51,895 nucleotides of DNA from an uncultured Eubacterium sp. Lineage in GTDB: Bacteria; Bacillota; Clostridia; Peptostreptococcales; Anaerovoracaceae. Positions 41,139 through 49,771 of this stretch are shown here, piece by piece (positions within the stretch are counted from its first letter, which is position 1; the number at the start of each line of letters is the position of its first letter). The notes under the pieces are model-generated. The model was given only the letters and a program-made list of their open reading frames with translations. It did not search any database and was not told the origin of the DNA. The DNA lies in assembly GCA_900551775.1 (NCBI GenBank), contig URXI01000001.1, positions 1 to 51,895 of the forward strand, in the 5' to 3' direction. Position numbers and translations under genes: made by a program.

Positions 41139-42878
41139 TTATATCAGCTGCAGCTCTGTAAGTTCTGATAAAATCTGCTCCATTTCGTCATTACGTTTCG
41201 TCTTCGCCGTCGTCGTCTTGATCGTAGGTTTATCAGAAAGGAAGTATTTTTTCACCATCTTATAGGCTGGCATACCTGCGTTGATTTCTGTCATGTCTTT
41301 TTCGAACTGTTCCTGCAGCTGCTCAAAGGTCATATCATTTTCGGTCAGGTAATTCTTGTCGTAGACGACCTTTGCCCACAAGACGAAATCGTTAGTCTTC
41401 TCCCTCGTAAAGACCATGCTCTCCTCCACATACGGCAGCACGTTGATCAAATTTTCTATTTCTTCCGGGAAGACATTCTTTCCGTTCTTCATGACGATGA
41501 CATTTTTCTTACGGCCACAGATGAAAAGATAGCCGTCTTCATCAAAATATGCCAGATCCCCCGTATAAAACCAGCCGTCTTTGATGACCTCGTCGGTCGC
41601 TTCCTGATTATCATAATAACCCAGCATCACGTTATCGCCGCGGACGATCAGTTCACCGATGCCCTCTTCGTTCGGTTCGATAATTTTTCCCTCTACGTTA
41701 GGCATCAGCTTACCCGTGGAGCCCGGCTTGAGATAGCGGTAGGTTTCGCTGGAAATGGTCGGCGAGGTCTCTGTCAGTCCATATCCCTGCACCGTCAAAA
41801 TTCCAAAATCATTCAGACCCTTTGATACGACTGGATCCAGTGCCGCAGCGCCGTTGATGATGAAGCGCATCCTGCCGCCCAGCTGATCGATGATCGGCTT
41901 GAACAGTCTTCTTCTGAGGTTGATACCCACCTTTTCACTGGCAGCACAGATCTTTTGGGCAAACTGGATTTTGCTCTCCATGCCCTGGGCCTCAATGGCT
42001 TTGTTGATCTTCTTGTACATACTTTCCAGGAGAAGCGGCACGCTCATGATCACCGATACGCCGTATTCTTTCATGTTCATGGTGATGTACTTGAGTCCCT
42101 CGCAGAAACAGTTCTTCATACCTTGTGAGAGGAAGGTCAGAAGTCCTGACATGCCATAGCAATGGTGAAGAGGTAGAATCATCATATTGACGTCATCCGG
42201 GAAGAACAGCTCTTCGCAGTTCATGCCGTAATTGCAGCTCATGAAATTTCTATGTGAAAGCATGACGGCTTTGGACTGCTGTGTCGTCCCCGATGTGAAC
42301 AGCAGAAAACCCAGGGCGTCAGGATCGATTTCTGCATCCAGATACCTGCGGTCGCCGCTTTCAACCAATTTCTGTCCCATGTCGATCAAATCGATCATCT
42401 CTACGCCGATCTCCGACTGGAAATCCATGGCGATCAAAAGAGAGAGGTTCGTCGTCTTATCTGTGTAAATCTGTTCAATCACTTTCGATTGCTTCTTGTC
42501 GTAGAAGATGACTTCTGCATTGCTCCTGTTGAGACAGCTTTCCAGTTCTTCTTTCTGGAGCCCCTTGTCGAGAGGAACCACTACACCAGCTCCGCAGCCG
42601 GCAGTAAAGTAGGAAAGGCACCAGTGGTAGCTGTTCTCACCGATGACAGCGATCCGCTTATCCTTGTACCCCTTTTCTATCAGTGCCGTACCCAGATAAC
42701 CCATGGTTTCAAACATGTTTGCGTAAGTGGTATTGATATAGTTTACCTCTTTGGTCGCCTTATCTTTGATCTTCGTGACAAAAGCCACCTTGTCCCCGTA
42801 CTTCTCTGCGGAAGTTCTGAGCAGTTCACGCAGATCGCGGAACTCATAAAATTTCTTTTCTAACTTGTAATCTTTCAT
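41139..42878 (-). CDS. AMP-forming long-chain acyl-CoA synthetase
   Basis: A 579-residue adenylate-forming enzyme that activates carboxylic acids to CoA thioesters. Motif A5/A3 LLFTSGTTQQSKAVMLSHRN, GYGLTETSPTIS, YTGDLAYFDEDGYLFICGR and the C-terminal KNGKNVFPEEIE are complete; the catalytic Lys region is KTTTAKTKRNDE. Substrate cannot be fixed; similarity is to FadD-like medium/long-chain synthetases. The leader carries a hairpin related to the repeats at 12142-12392, 33 bases before the ATG. Confidence 0.93.
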   Translation of the reverse strand: MKDYKLEKKFYEFRDLRELLRTSAEKYGDKVAFVTKIKDKATKEVNYINTTYANMFETMGYLGTALIEKGYKDKRIAVIGENSYHWCLSYFTAGCGAGVVVPLDKGLQKEELESCLNRSNAEVIFYDKKQSKVIEQIYTDKTTNLSLLIAMDFQSEIGVEMIDLIDMGQKLVESGDRRYLDAEIDPDALGFLLFTSGTTQQSKAVMLSHRNFMSCNYGMNCEELFFPDDVNMMILPLHHCYGMSGLLTFLSQGMKNCFCEGLKYITMNMKEYGVSVIMSVPLLLESMYKKINKAIEAQGMESKIQFAQKICAASEKVGINLRRRLFKPIIDQLGGRMRFIINGAAALDPVVSKGLNDFGILTVQGYGLTETSPTISSETYRYLKPGSTGKLMPNVEGKIIEPNEEGIGELIVRGDNVMLGYYDNQEATDEVIKDGWFYTGDLAYFDEDGYLFICGRKKNVIVMKNGKNVFPEEIENLINVLPYVEESMVFTREKTNDFVLWAKVVYDKNYLTENDMTFEQLQEQFEKDMTEINAGMPAYKMVKKYFLSDKPTIKTTTAKTKRNDEMEQILSELTELQLI

Positions 42879-42910
42879 TGATTCAACCTCTGTGATATAA
42901 ATTTACCCAT

Positions 42911-42941
42911 CCTTCAGTCTCTTTGAACAGACAGTCGAAGG
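42911..42941 (-). repeat. Type 2 hairpin (repeat-family member) in the acyl-CoA synthetase leader
   Basis: Arms CCTTC (42911-42915) and GAAGG (42937-42941), with inner GTCT (42917-42920)/AGAC (42929-42932), enclose a core that on the minus strand reads TTCGACTGTCTGTTCAAAGA. The core differs at three of 20 positions from the type 2 hairpin at 12302-12338, although the arms differ. Confidence 0.65.
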
Positions 42942-42958
42942 TTTCTTTCCATACTAAT

Positions 42959-42987
42959 AGAGTACCATTTCGAAGGTCCCCTGTCAA
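42959..42987 (-). promoter_or_regulatory. Probable promoter of the acyl-CoA synthetase gene
   Basis: Minus strand TTGACA (42982-42987), 17-base spacer, TACTCT (42959-42964). The -35 is consensus, the -10 weak. Transcripts would carry the type 2 hairpin in a leader of about 75 nt. It lies just after the pentapeptide gene stop. Confidence 0.5.
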
Positions 42988-42995
42988 TTTTTAAG

Positions 42996-43658
42996 TCATT
43001 CTTTGATGACAACACCGAGAAGTTTTGCAAGTTCTGCTGCCTGGTAGACGTTTACAATCGCCCCTTTCAGCTCATTGCTTTCTGTCGATATGCTGATTCC
43101 TTCCAAAATACAGGTCGAAAAATCAAGATTTCTGAGAGGTGTTTTAAAAAATTCTGTGTTGATAAACTGGGAGTTCTCTAAAATCACTTGTTTTAAAGAA
43201 CAAGAGGCGAAGAATGCCTCTGATAAATCACTTTCTCTGATTTCGCACTTCTCCAGCTTTGAAGAGGTGAAATTGACGTATTTCAGACTGCTTTCTACAA
43301 ATTCAGTATTGGAAATACTGCTCTCGCTAAAGTCGGCTCCTTTCATCTGACAGTTAGTGAACTTGCACTGATTTAACCAGCTATGAGAAAAATTGCAGCT
43401 CGGAAAAGCACATCCATCAAAGCATACGTTTTTAAAGGTACAGTTGAGAAGGGGGACGCCAGTAAAAGTGCAATGGTCAAAGAGAACATTCTCAAAAGTC
43501 AGTTGACTCAGGTCTTCCGCTTCTATCTCCTGGCCTTCTACTTTCAAATCTACAAGGTCGGTTTCTTCTTCCCTGCTGTATCTCACATAATTCTTCAAGT
43601 CGACAACTGATTCCATCTCTGCTGGCAGATTCGTACGTTTTATTCTAATCGTGGTCAT
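42996..43658 (-). CDS. Pentapeptide-repeat protein
   Basis: A 220-residue protein whose residues about 50-190 are pentapeptide repeats of the A(D/N)LXX type, for example FENVLFDHCTF, CKFTNCQMKGADF and SESSISNTEF, predicting a right-handed quadrilateral beta-helix. No membrane segment or signal is seen. Some members mimic DNA and protect gyrase (Qnr), but the spacing gives no specific link; function unknown. It is a single gene with AGGAGAAG before the ATG. Confidence 0.9.
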   Translation of the reverse strand: MTTIRIKRTNLPAEMESVVDLKNYVRYSREEETDLVDLKVEGQEIEAEDLSQLTFENVLFDHCTFTGVPLLNCTFKNVCFDGCAFPSCNFSHSWLNQCKFTNCQMKGADFSESSISNTEFVESSLKYVNFTSSKLEKCEIRESDLSEAFFASCSLKQVILENSQFINTEFFKTPLRNLDFSTCILEGISISTESNELKGAIVNVYQAAELAKLLGVVIKE

Positions 43659-43854
43659 TTTCTTCTCCTATGCTATATTATGATTATGCTCATTCTAATC
43701 CTTTGGGCAGGAAATATCAAGGAAGATTTTGCAGAGTTTCAGCTTTTCATCATCACTAAAATAACTTCTATTTACAGTTTATTATAATATTTTTTGCTTA
43801 AATATACAATAATGTAAATAGTATATCGGGGTTGTTGTGAAAGGAATTCGCATC

Positions 43855-44223
43855 ATGGATGATAGAGATAATGCATTTGAACTAAATTATGAAGCAATAG
43901 GACGCAGAATCAGAACTGCGCGTAAAGAAGAAAAACTGACTCAAGAAACTTTGGCGGAGAAAATGGATATCTCTGTCGCACATGTCAGTGGGATAGAAAA
44001 CGGAAACACAGGTATCGGCATTCAGACCCTTGTCAAAGCCTCTAATGTCCTGCATGTCTCCGTAGACTGGCTGCTCCATGACAATTTTGAGGACTACACG
44101 ATGAATTACGAGGCAGAAATCAGAAACATTCTCAGCGGTTGCAGTGATGTGCAAAAGAAAGCGCTGCTCGTTCTTTTAAAAAACAATCGAAAGGCATTGG
44201 ACGAATTAGAGGAAGAAGAATAG
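43855..44223 (+). CDS. XRE-family transcriptional regulator
   Basis: A 122-residue regulator with a Cro/CI-type HTH (about 12-70: IGRRIRTARKEEKLTQETLA, then VAHVSGIENG) and a short C-terminal helical tail rich in Lys, Leu and Glu. AAAGGA precedes the ATG at 43855; a GTG six codons earlier lies before that site and is rejected. A terminator follows and the next promoter serves btuF, so it is monocistronic. Target unknown. Confidence 0.9.
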   Translation: MDDRDNAFELNYEAIGRRIRTARKEEKLTQETLAEKMDISVAHVSGIENGNTGIGIQTLVKASNVLHVSVDWLLHDNFEDYTMNYEAEIRNILSGCSDVQKKALLVLLKNNRKALDELEEEE

Positions 44224-44238
44224 GTTCTGTTACAAAAT

Positions 44239-44272
44239 AAAGGCGATCTCCAGTCCTTGGAGGTTGCTTTTA
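44239..44272 (+). terminator. Terminator of the XRE gene
   Basis: AAAGGCGATCTCCA (44239-44252) pairs with TGGAGGTTGCTTT (44258-44270), with several G-U pairs and a five-base loop, followed by a T-rich run. Confidence 0.75.
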
Positions 44273-44284
44273 AATTTTTTGCTA

Positions 44285-44314
44285 TTGCACAAATGACCTC
44301 CCATGGGATATAAT
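44285..44314 (+). promoter_or_regulatory. sigma-A promoter of the btuFCD-type operon
   Basis: TTGCAC (44285-44290), 18-base spacer, TATAAT (44309-44314). The leader to btuF is about 42 nt, too short for a cobalamin riboswitch, and none is seen. Confidence 0.75.
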
Positions 44315-44362
44315 TTTTAAATATGGAAAATGTCGAATGATAGATCATTTTAGGAGGAACAA

Positions 44363-45283
44363 ATGAAAAAGATAACAGCGGTTTTTCTAATCACAGTTTT
44401 AACTTTCGCCTTTACGGCATGTGGTTCTGGCGGAGAAGACGGCAAAGCAGATGGAACAGCAAACTCTTTTCCAATGACAGTGACAGACTATCTGGGTACG
44501 GAAATGGAATTTGCTGAAGCGCCACAGCGTATCGCTTCTCTGTCGCCAAGCTGCACCGAAATCCTTTTTAAACTGGGGCTGGGCGATAAAGTCGTTGGCG
44601 TTTCCAACTGGTGTACTTACCCGGCGGCAGCACAGTCCATCGAAAAAATCGGAGATACCAACAGCGGTAATGTAGAGAAAATCATAGAACTCGACGCTGA
44701 CGTGGTCTTTGTATCAGGTCAGACAGCGGCAGACTCTGTCTCTGCCTTAAACGAAGCAGGCATCAACGTCTACTCTATCGGTGCAAAGGATCTTGAAGGG
44801 ATTTATAAAGGAATCAACGATGTCGGCCAGATTACAGGCACTAGCGAAAAGGCGGCAGAAATCGTAGACGGCATGAAAAAAGAAGCAGAAGAAATAAAAA
44901 CGGAATTTGCCAAATATGATACAAAAAGTGTCTTCATCGACCTGGGCGACCTATATTCTACAAGCAAAGAAGATTATCTGGGGAACAGCCTTGATCTGAT
45001 CAATGCGAAGAACATCGCTTTGGACTTCGATTACAGTTCACCGCAGCTTTCTGCCGAAAAAGTCATCGAAGAGAACCCGCAGGTTTATCTCTGTTTCTCA
45101 TCAAAGAAGGAGTTCGTAGAACCAGACGGATTCGACCAGATCGCTGCCTTTAAAAATAAAGAAGTATATTTCATCCCTTACGAAGATCCGACCATGGACA
45201 AGATCACTCGGAACGGTCCACGATTCCTGGAAGGTTTGAAAACTCTGGGAGAATTGATACATACAGGAAAGTTGGACAATTAA
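44363..45283 (+). CDS. Cobalamin/iron-siderophore ABC transporter substrate-binding lipoprotein (BtuF-like)
   Basis: A 306-residue class III solute-binding protein. Signal peptide with lipobox FTAC (Cys20) predicts a lipoprotein. Family motifs APQRIASLSPSCTEILFKLG, VVGVSNWCTYP and ELDADVVFVSG match BtuF/FepB proteins that bind vitamin B12, haem or Fe-siderophores; the ligand is not decided by sequence. AGGAGGA precedes the ATG. The permease starts one base after its stop. Confidence 0.9.
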   Translation: MKKITAVFLITVLTFAFTACGSGGEDGKADGTANSFPMTVTDYLGTEMEFAEAPQRIASLSPSCTEILFKLGLGDKVVGVSNWCTYPAAAQSIEKIGDTNSGNVEKIIELDADVVFVSGQTAADSVSALNEAGINVYSIGAKDLEGIYKGINDVGQITGTSEKAAEIVDGMKKEAEEIKTEFAKYDTKSVFIDLGDLYSTSKEDYLGNSLDLINAKNIALDFDYSSPQLSAEKVIEENPQVYLCFSSKKEFVEPDGFDQIAAFKNKEVYFIPYEDPTMDKITRNGPRFLEGLKTLGELIHTGKLDN

Positions 45284-45284
45284 T

Positions 45285-46313
45285 ATGAAAAAAAGATGGA
45301 TTGCTGCAACTTTACTTTCCTTGCTGTGTGTAGCAGCAGTAATCTTGGTATGTACTTTTTTTGGCGCAGCAGATATCACGATCAAAGATACCCTCATTGT
45401 ATTGGTCAATAAGACGACTGGCCTGCTTGGATCTGAAGCTGATGTCCTGGGAACCAAGGCGACGATCATATGGAACCTCCGCTTTCCAAGGAGCCTGCTG
45501 GCCTTTCTTGTCGGCGGCGCTCTCGCCCTATGCGGCGGTGTATACCAGGCGATTTTCAAGAATCCCATGGCGGATCCCTTTGTCCTTGGAATCTCTTCAG
45601 GGGCTGCCTTCGGTGCTACCATCGGCATCATTCTCGCCATACCTGCCAGCTTCATGGGGCTCAACACGATTTCCCTATTCGCTTTCGGTGGTGCCCTTTT
45701 AGCTATTTTCTTTGTATATAATATTGCCAAGGTCGGAAAGCAGGCCAACACCACCTCCCTGCTGCTCTGCGGCATCGCAGTCAATCAGCTGCTGACGGCA
45801 GTGATTTCTTTTGCCATGCTGCTTTCTGCCAACCAGATGAAGAAGATCTATTTCTGGACTTTAGGGAGTTTCTCCGCTAAGGGCTGGGATCACGTTCTGA
45901 GCGTCCTGCCCTATATTATCATCGGTCTGATCGTCATCACGATCTTTGCCAAAGAGCTGGATATCATCGTTCTCGGAGACGAGACCGCCATCCGCTTTGG
46001 CATCGACGTAGAAAAGAACAAGAGAATTCTCTTTGTCGTCACATCCCTGGTCATGGCAGCCTGTGTTTCCGTCAGCGGCATCATCGGCTTTGTCGGCCTG
46101 GTGTCGCCTCACATCGTCAGACTGATCTTCGGACCGACTCACAAAAAACTGCTGCCCATGTCCTTTCTGCTGGGCGGCATCGTCCTCTGTATCTGTGACA
46201 CCATTTCCAGAAGTATCATCACATCAGAGATTCCAGTGGGCATTGTTACGGCAATCATCGGCGCGCCATTCTTCATCTATCTGCTCAGGGCAAAGAATAC
46301 AGAGGTACTTTAA
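45285..46313 (+). CDS. FecCD/BtuC-type ABC transporter permease
   Basis: A 342-residue permease with about ten helices of the FecCD/BtuC family. Motifs NLRFPRSLLAFLVGGALALCGG, NPMADPFVLGISSGAAFGA and the coupling region SGIIGFVGLVSPHIVRLI are standard. It starts one base after the binding-protein gene and the ATPase starts two bases after its stop, so all three are one coupled unit. Confidence 0.94.
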   Translation: MKKRWIAATLLSLLCVAAVILVCTFFGAADITIKDTLIVLVNKTTGLLGSEADVLGTKATIIWNLRFPRSLLAFLVGGALALCGGVYQAIFKNPMADPFVLGISSGAAFGATIGIILAIPASFMGLNTISLFAFGGALLAIFFVYNIAKVGKQANTTSLLLCGIAVNQLLTAVISFAMLLSANQMKKIYFWTLGSFSAKGWDHVLSVLPYIIIGLIVITIFAKELDIIVLGDETAIRFGIDVEKNKRILFVVTSLVMAACVSVSGIIGFVGLVSPHIVRLIFGPTHKKLLPMSFLLGGIVLCICDTISRSIITSEIPVGIVTAIIGAPFFIYLLRAKNTEVL

Positions 46314-46315
46314 TT

Positions 46316-47560
46316 ATGGAAGAAATATTGAGATTTGAAAACGTGACCATTGGTTATGGTGAACGAGATATTATCAAAGACTTCTCCTGTTCTGTAAAGC
46401 GAGGAGAATTCGTCTCCCTGATCGGTCCCAACGGTTCGGGAAAATCTACTTTGATACATGCCATTACCGGCATCGTCGGCATCAAAAGCGGAAAGATTTA
46501 CATAGACGGAAGAGATAATGCGGCTCTGCCTGCAAAGGAACGGGCGCAGATCACCGCCGTCGTCCCGCAGACATTTCAAGCGAATTTTGCCTTCAAAGCC
46601 AAAGAAATCGTCGCCATGGGCAGGCATCCCTTTCTCAAGAGGATGCAATCTGAAACAGAGGAAGATTACAGACTGATCGACCAGGCCTTGGAACAGACTG
46701 GTACCCTGCATCTGCGGGAGCGGAAGATCACCCAGCTCTCTGGCGGCGAACGGCAGCGAATTATCATCTCAGCCGCTTTGGCGCAGCAGCCGCAGCTTTT
46801 GATCGTGGACGAACCGACCAATCATCTTGATATTCAGTACAATCTGGAAATCATGCAATTGATGCAGAAGTTGAACCGAGAGCAAGGCATCACTATTTTC
46901 GCTGTTCTTCACGATATCAACATGGCGGCTCGTTTTTCTGACAGAATTCTCGTTTTAAATGAGGGACAGAAAGTCAGAGACGGCAAAGTCAGCGAGGTCA
47001 TCCGCGAAGAGGTGTTAAAACCGGTTTACAAGATCGACCTGGTCGTCCGGGAAAATCCACTGACAGGCGCTTCGGAAATCGTACCCCTGCGCAGCAACAA
47101 GACAGCCCACCGGAAGAGTAACGGTAAGCGGATCCACATCATCTGCGGAGGCGGCAGCGGCAGTTACATCATCGAAGCCTTCCACAACAAAGGCTTTGAG
47201 GTCAGCTGTGGTGTACTGAATTCCAATGACAGCGATTATGAACTGTGCCGATCCCTGGGAATCAAGACCATTGCAGAGAAACCCTACTGCGAGATCAGCG
47301 GCGAATCCTTTGACGAGAACCTTGAAACCATTGAATCCGCGGATCTGATCGTTTTGACTGATGTAGATATCGGCAGAAGCAACCTGAAGAATATAGAAAT
47401 TTTAGAGCATCTCTCATCACAGAAGCTGTATATCGTGAGAGAAAATGCCTCAGATTATACAGGCGGTATCGGAGACAAAATCATCAACGCCCTCCTCAAC
47501 GAAGGAAGAGCGATTTCGCTGACTAAAAAAGAGTTAATAGTGATTTTAAATAAAGACTGA
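46316..47560 (+). CDS. BtuD/FecE-type ABC ATPase with C-terminal Rossmann-like extension
   Basis: A 414-residue ABC ATPase. The first 255 residues carry Walker A GPNGSGKST, signature LSGGERQR, Walker B LLIVDEPTNHLD and the switch His (VLHDINMA). An extra domain (about 265-414) starts RIHIICGGGSGSYIIEAF and includes DADLIVLTDVDIG-like residues (ESADLIVLTDVDIGRSN), resembling a nucleotide-binding Rossmann fold; similar extensions occur on B12-type ATPases of anaerobes and archaea. Its role is unknown. It overlaps the decayed permease gene (convergent) by 15 bases. Confidence 0.92.
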   Translation: MEEILRFENVTIGYGERDIIKDFSCSVKRGEFVSLIGPNGSGKSTLIHAITGIVGIKSGKIYIDGRDNAALPAKERAQITAVVPQTFQANFAFKAKEIVAMGRHPFLKRMQSETEEDYRLIDQALEQTGTLHLRERKITQLSGGERQRIIISAALAQQPQLLIVDEPTNHLDIQYNLEIMQLMQKLNREQGITIFAVLHDINMAARFSDRILVLNEGQKVRDGKVSEVIREEVLKPVYKIDLVVRENPLTGASEIVPLRSNKTAHRKSNGKRIHIICGGGSGSYIIEAFHNKGFEVSCGVLNSNDSDYELCRSLGIKTIAEKPYCEISGESFDENLETIESADLIVLTDVDIGRSNLKNIEILEHLSSQKLYIVRENASDYTGGIGDKIINALLNEGRAISLTKKELIVILNKD

Positions 47561-48071
47561 TTTTAGTCCCCGTAAGGCTGCACAAAAACTGATCGCGCAG
47601 AGAACTACTAGCAGGCATATCACCCACAGCAGGTTATGCGAGTGGACTTCTCCCTGTAACAGCAAGGTGCGCAAAATGTTGATTACGTGGGTGAGGGGAT
47701 TGAGATTGACTATTGTTTTCAGCGGACCTGTCAAGGTATCTCCTGGAAATAAGGCGGTGCTGAGAAAAAAGGCTGGCAGCACGACTGCATTCATGACAGT
47801 TTCGTAGATGACCTCGTTGGGCAGGCGCAGGCTGATTGCATAAGTCAGACCTGACATGAAAAAAGCTGTCAGGAATACAATCAGTACAATCAGCAGCATG
47901 CCGACAAAACCAGAAGCAATTCTCACAGAAAAGAAAAGCCCTGCCCCAAATAAAATACCTACGCACTGTATCAGTGGCAAACAGCTCCGGCAGACAGCTC
48001 CTTGCGTCATTGGCAGAGGCCTGGTCTTCGAAAGACACTTTCAAAAAATTTTGCTTTAAATATCTGCGCAA
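47546..48071 (-). pseudogene. Decayed ABC-2 permease
   Basis: The last 154 codons (47546-48010) encode the C-terminal two thirds of an ABC-2 (DrrB-like) permease, with several helices and the family's LNPLTHVINILRTLLLQG. The N-terminal part is not in frame: a different frame from 48071 (MRRYLKQNFLKVSFEDQ) looks like a permease start, implying a frameshift and loss of about 80-100 codons. No functional exporter is expected. It pairs with the truncated ATPase next door. Confidence 0.7.
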
Positions 48072-48511
48072 ATCTTTTGGGCTGCCCTGGGCAGCCTCCT
48101 TACCGCCTCTGCTGAACCCTGGGCAGTCAGGCGGCCCCGGGACAGAATGCCAATGGAATCGGCCAGGGCCTGAGCTTCCTCCAGATAATGGGTCGTCAAA
48201 AATATGGTCGTGCCAAAATCTCTGCGGATTTTCTTCATCATTATATGCATGGCCTGCCGCGACTGTAAATCCATACCCACTGTCGGTTCGTCCAAAAATA
48301 AAATCTTCGGATTGGACATCATGTTGAGAGCGATATCGAGACGTCGTTTGACACCGCCAGAGTATGAATTTACGGGATAATTTAAATACCGTTCCAGGCC
48401 AAAGGCGGCAATCAGAATTTTCATACGCGCCTCTGCTTCTGCCTTAGGTATCTTGTGCAGACGGCTTTGACTTGTGATTTCCTCGCTTTTGGTGCGCTCT
48501 TTTGTAAACAT
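48056..48511 (-). pseudogene. Truncated DrrA-type ABC ATPase
   Basis: A 151-codon frame carrying the latter part of an ABC ATPase: signature NSYSGGVKRRLDIALN, Walker B KILFLDEPTVGMDLQSR and TTHYLEEAQALADSIG. Walker A and roughly the first 90 residues are missing and replaced by an unrelated start, and the C-terminal regulatory part is short. Together with the permease fragment this is a remnant of a drug- or bacteriocin-type exporter. Confidence 0.72.
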
Positions 48512-48778
48512 TATTCTACCACAATCCGTCAGATACTAGCCAATCGGATAGAACAAAACCCGGTGATTTCCCTTGGGACGTTTTGCCAGCTGTTACGTAT
48601 ATCATTTTGATGGAAGAGCTGCTAAAAGCTTTGCCGGTGCTCTGTTACGCCCTGTTTGAAACTGCCATTCTTGTCTTATTAAAACAGCCCGGGCATAATG
48701 CTTAATCCAGCGTTACACCTGGGCTGTTTATGTTGTAAGAGCTATTCTTCTTTTTGAAATATCAATGGAAGCAAGGAA
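48512..48778. other. Gene-free stretch between the exporter remnant and the dehydrogenase gene
   Basis: No credible gene was found in these 267 bases. A plus-strand open stretch ending at about 48703 has no ribosome site or recognisable homology. The right half holds the terminator at 48678-48729. The left half may be debris from the deletion that truncated the ABC ATPase gene. Confidence 0.5.
48678..48729 (-). terminator. Terminator of the aminotransferase-dehydrogenase unit
   Basis: AAACAGCCCGGG (48682-48693) and CCTGGGCTGTTT (48718-48729) pair over 12 positions with one mismatch, enclosing a second small stem. Minus-strand reading ends in TTTTAATAAG. It lies about 50 bases after the dehydrogenase stop. 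Confidence 0.78.
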
Positions 48779-49759
48779 CTAAGCCTCTAAGGGGTTAACC
48801 TCTCCAGCTTCAAAAGCTCTCACGGACTCGAACACGCATCTGCACATGTCGGAAACTGCTTCATCTGTATAGAATGCAGTATGCGGCGAGAGGATGACGT
48901 TCGGAAAACTTTTCAGAATGGCCATCTGCCTGTTAGAAATGACCTCTCCCGATCGGTTGAGGAAATAAAGACCGGCTTCATCTTCCAGCACATCCAGCGC
49001 CGCACCGCCTACTTTGCCGGACTCAATTCCCTCGATCAATGCATCACTGTCCACCAAAGTCCCTCTGGCTGCATTGATAATCATACACCCGTCTTTCATG
49101 GTTTTGATCGCTTCGCGGTCGATCAAATGATAATTTTCTTTTGTTGCCGGCGTGTGAAGGGTGACGATGTCTGACTGCGCAAACAGTTCTTCTAATGACA
49201 CATATTCCGCCCTCTCTGACACCTCCGGATTTTGATAGAGATCGTAAGCCAGCATCTTGCAGCCAAAACCGGTAAGATGGTCGATTACGGTCTTGCCGAT
49301 TCTGCCGGTGCCGATGATACCCACTGTACAGCCTGACAGCTCTCTGCCCATTTTGTTCTTAAAAGAATAGTCCTGCAGTTCAGCTCTTTTCATAATGTGG
49401 GCAAATCTTCTGCAGACCATGAGCATCAACATAATGGTGTAATTTGCTACGCTGTCAGGAGAATACTGTGAATGGCCGACACGAATACCCAGTTCTCTGC
49501 ACTTTTGCAGATTGATGTGATCTGTACCGATGCTTCTGGTCAGGATATATCTGACACCGTTATCGGCAAAGGCCGCAAGCATCTCGTCCGTACATTCTGA
49601 CGCGAGAATAGAAACTGCTTCATGGCCTCTGACCATGGGAATGTTCTCCACTGTCTGATAGTCGTCATAACCCGTATAGTCAAATCCATATTCCTGTGTC
49701 AGTTGATCAAAGAAAAACTTCTCGTCATACTCTCTCAAATTATAAATAAATATTTTCAC
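48779..49759 (-). CDS. D-2-hydroxyacid dehydrogenase (D-lactate dehydrogenase-like)
   Basis: A 326-residue NAD-dependent enzyme reducing 2-oxo acids to D-2-hydroxy acids. The N-terminal catalytic domain ends with ILTRSIGTDHINL; the Rossmann motif is VGIIGTGRIGKTV, and the catalytic residues lie in NAARGTLVD (Arg), LDVLEDE (Glu) and LSPHTAFYTDEA (His). The set is that of D-lactate/VanH/aromatic 2-hydroxyacid dehydrogenases; substrate not fixed. It follows the aminotransferase gene by 12 bases, suggesting amino acid to 2-hydroxy acid conversion. Confidence 0.93.
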   Translation of the reverse strand: MKIFIYNLREYDEKFFFDQLTQEYGFDYTGYDDYQTVENIPMVRGHEAVSILASECTDEMLAAFADNGVRYILTRSIGTDHINLQKCRELGIRVGHSQYSPDSVANYTIMLMLMVCRRFAHIMKRAELQDYSFKNKMGRELSGCTVGIIGTGRIGKTVIDHLTGFGCKMLAYDLYQNPEVSERAEYVSLEELFAQSDIVTLHTPATKENYHLIDREAIKTMKDGCMIINAARGTLVDSDALIEGIESGKVGGAALDVLEDEAGLYFLNRSGEVISNRQMAILKSFPNVILSPHTAFYTDEAVSDMCRCVFESVRAFEAGEVNPLEA

Positions 49760-49771
49760 TCCAATCCACCT

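Noticed and set aside
44224..44362. Cobalamin riboswitch ahead of the BtuF-like gene
   Set aside because: The leader after the promoter is only about 42 nt and contains none of the conserved B12-box elements.
48508..48703. Plus-strand open stretch containing MEELLKALPVLCYALFETAI
   Set aside because: No Shine-Dalgarno, no recognisable family, ends inside the terminator hairpin, and lies in apparent deletion debris.
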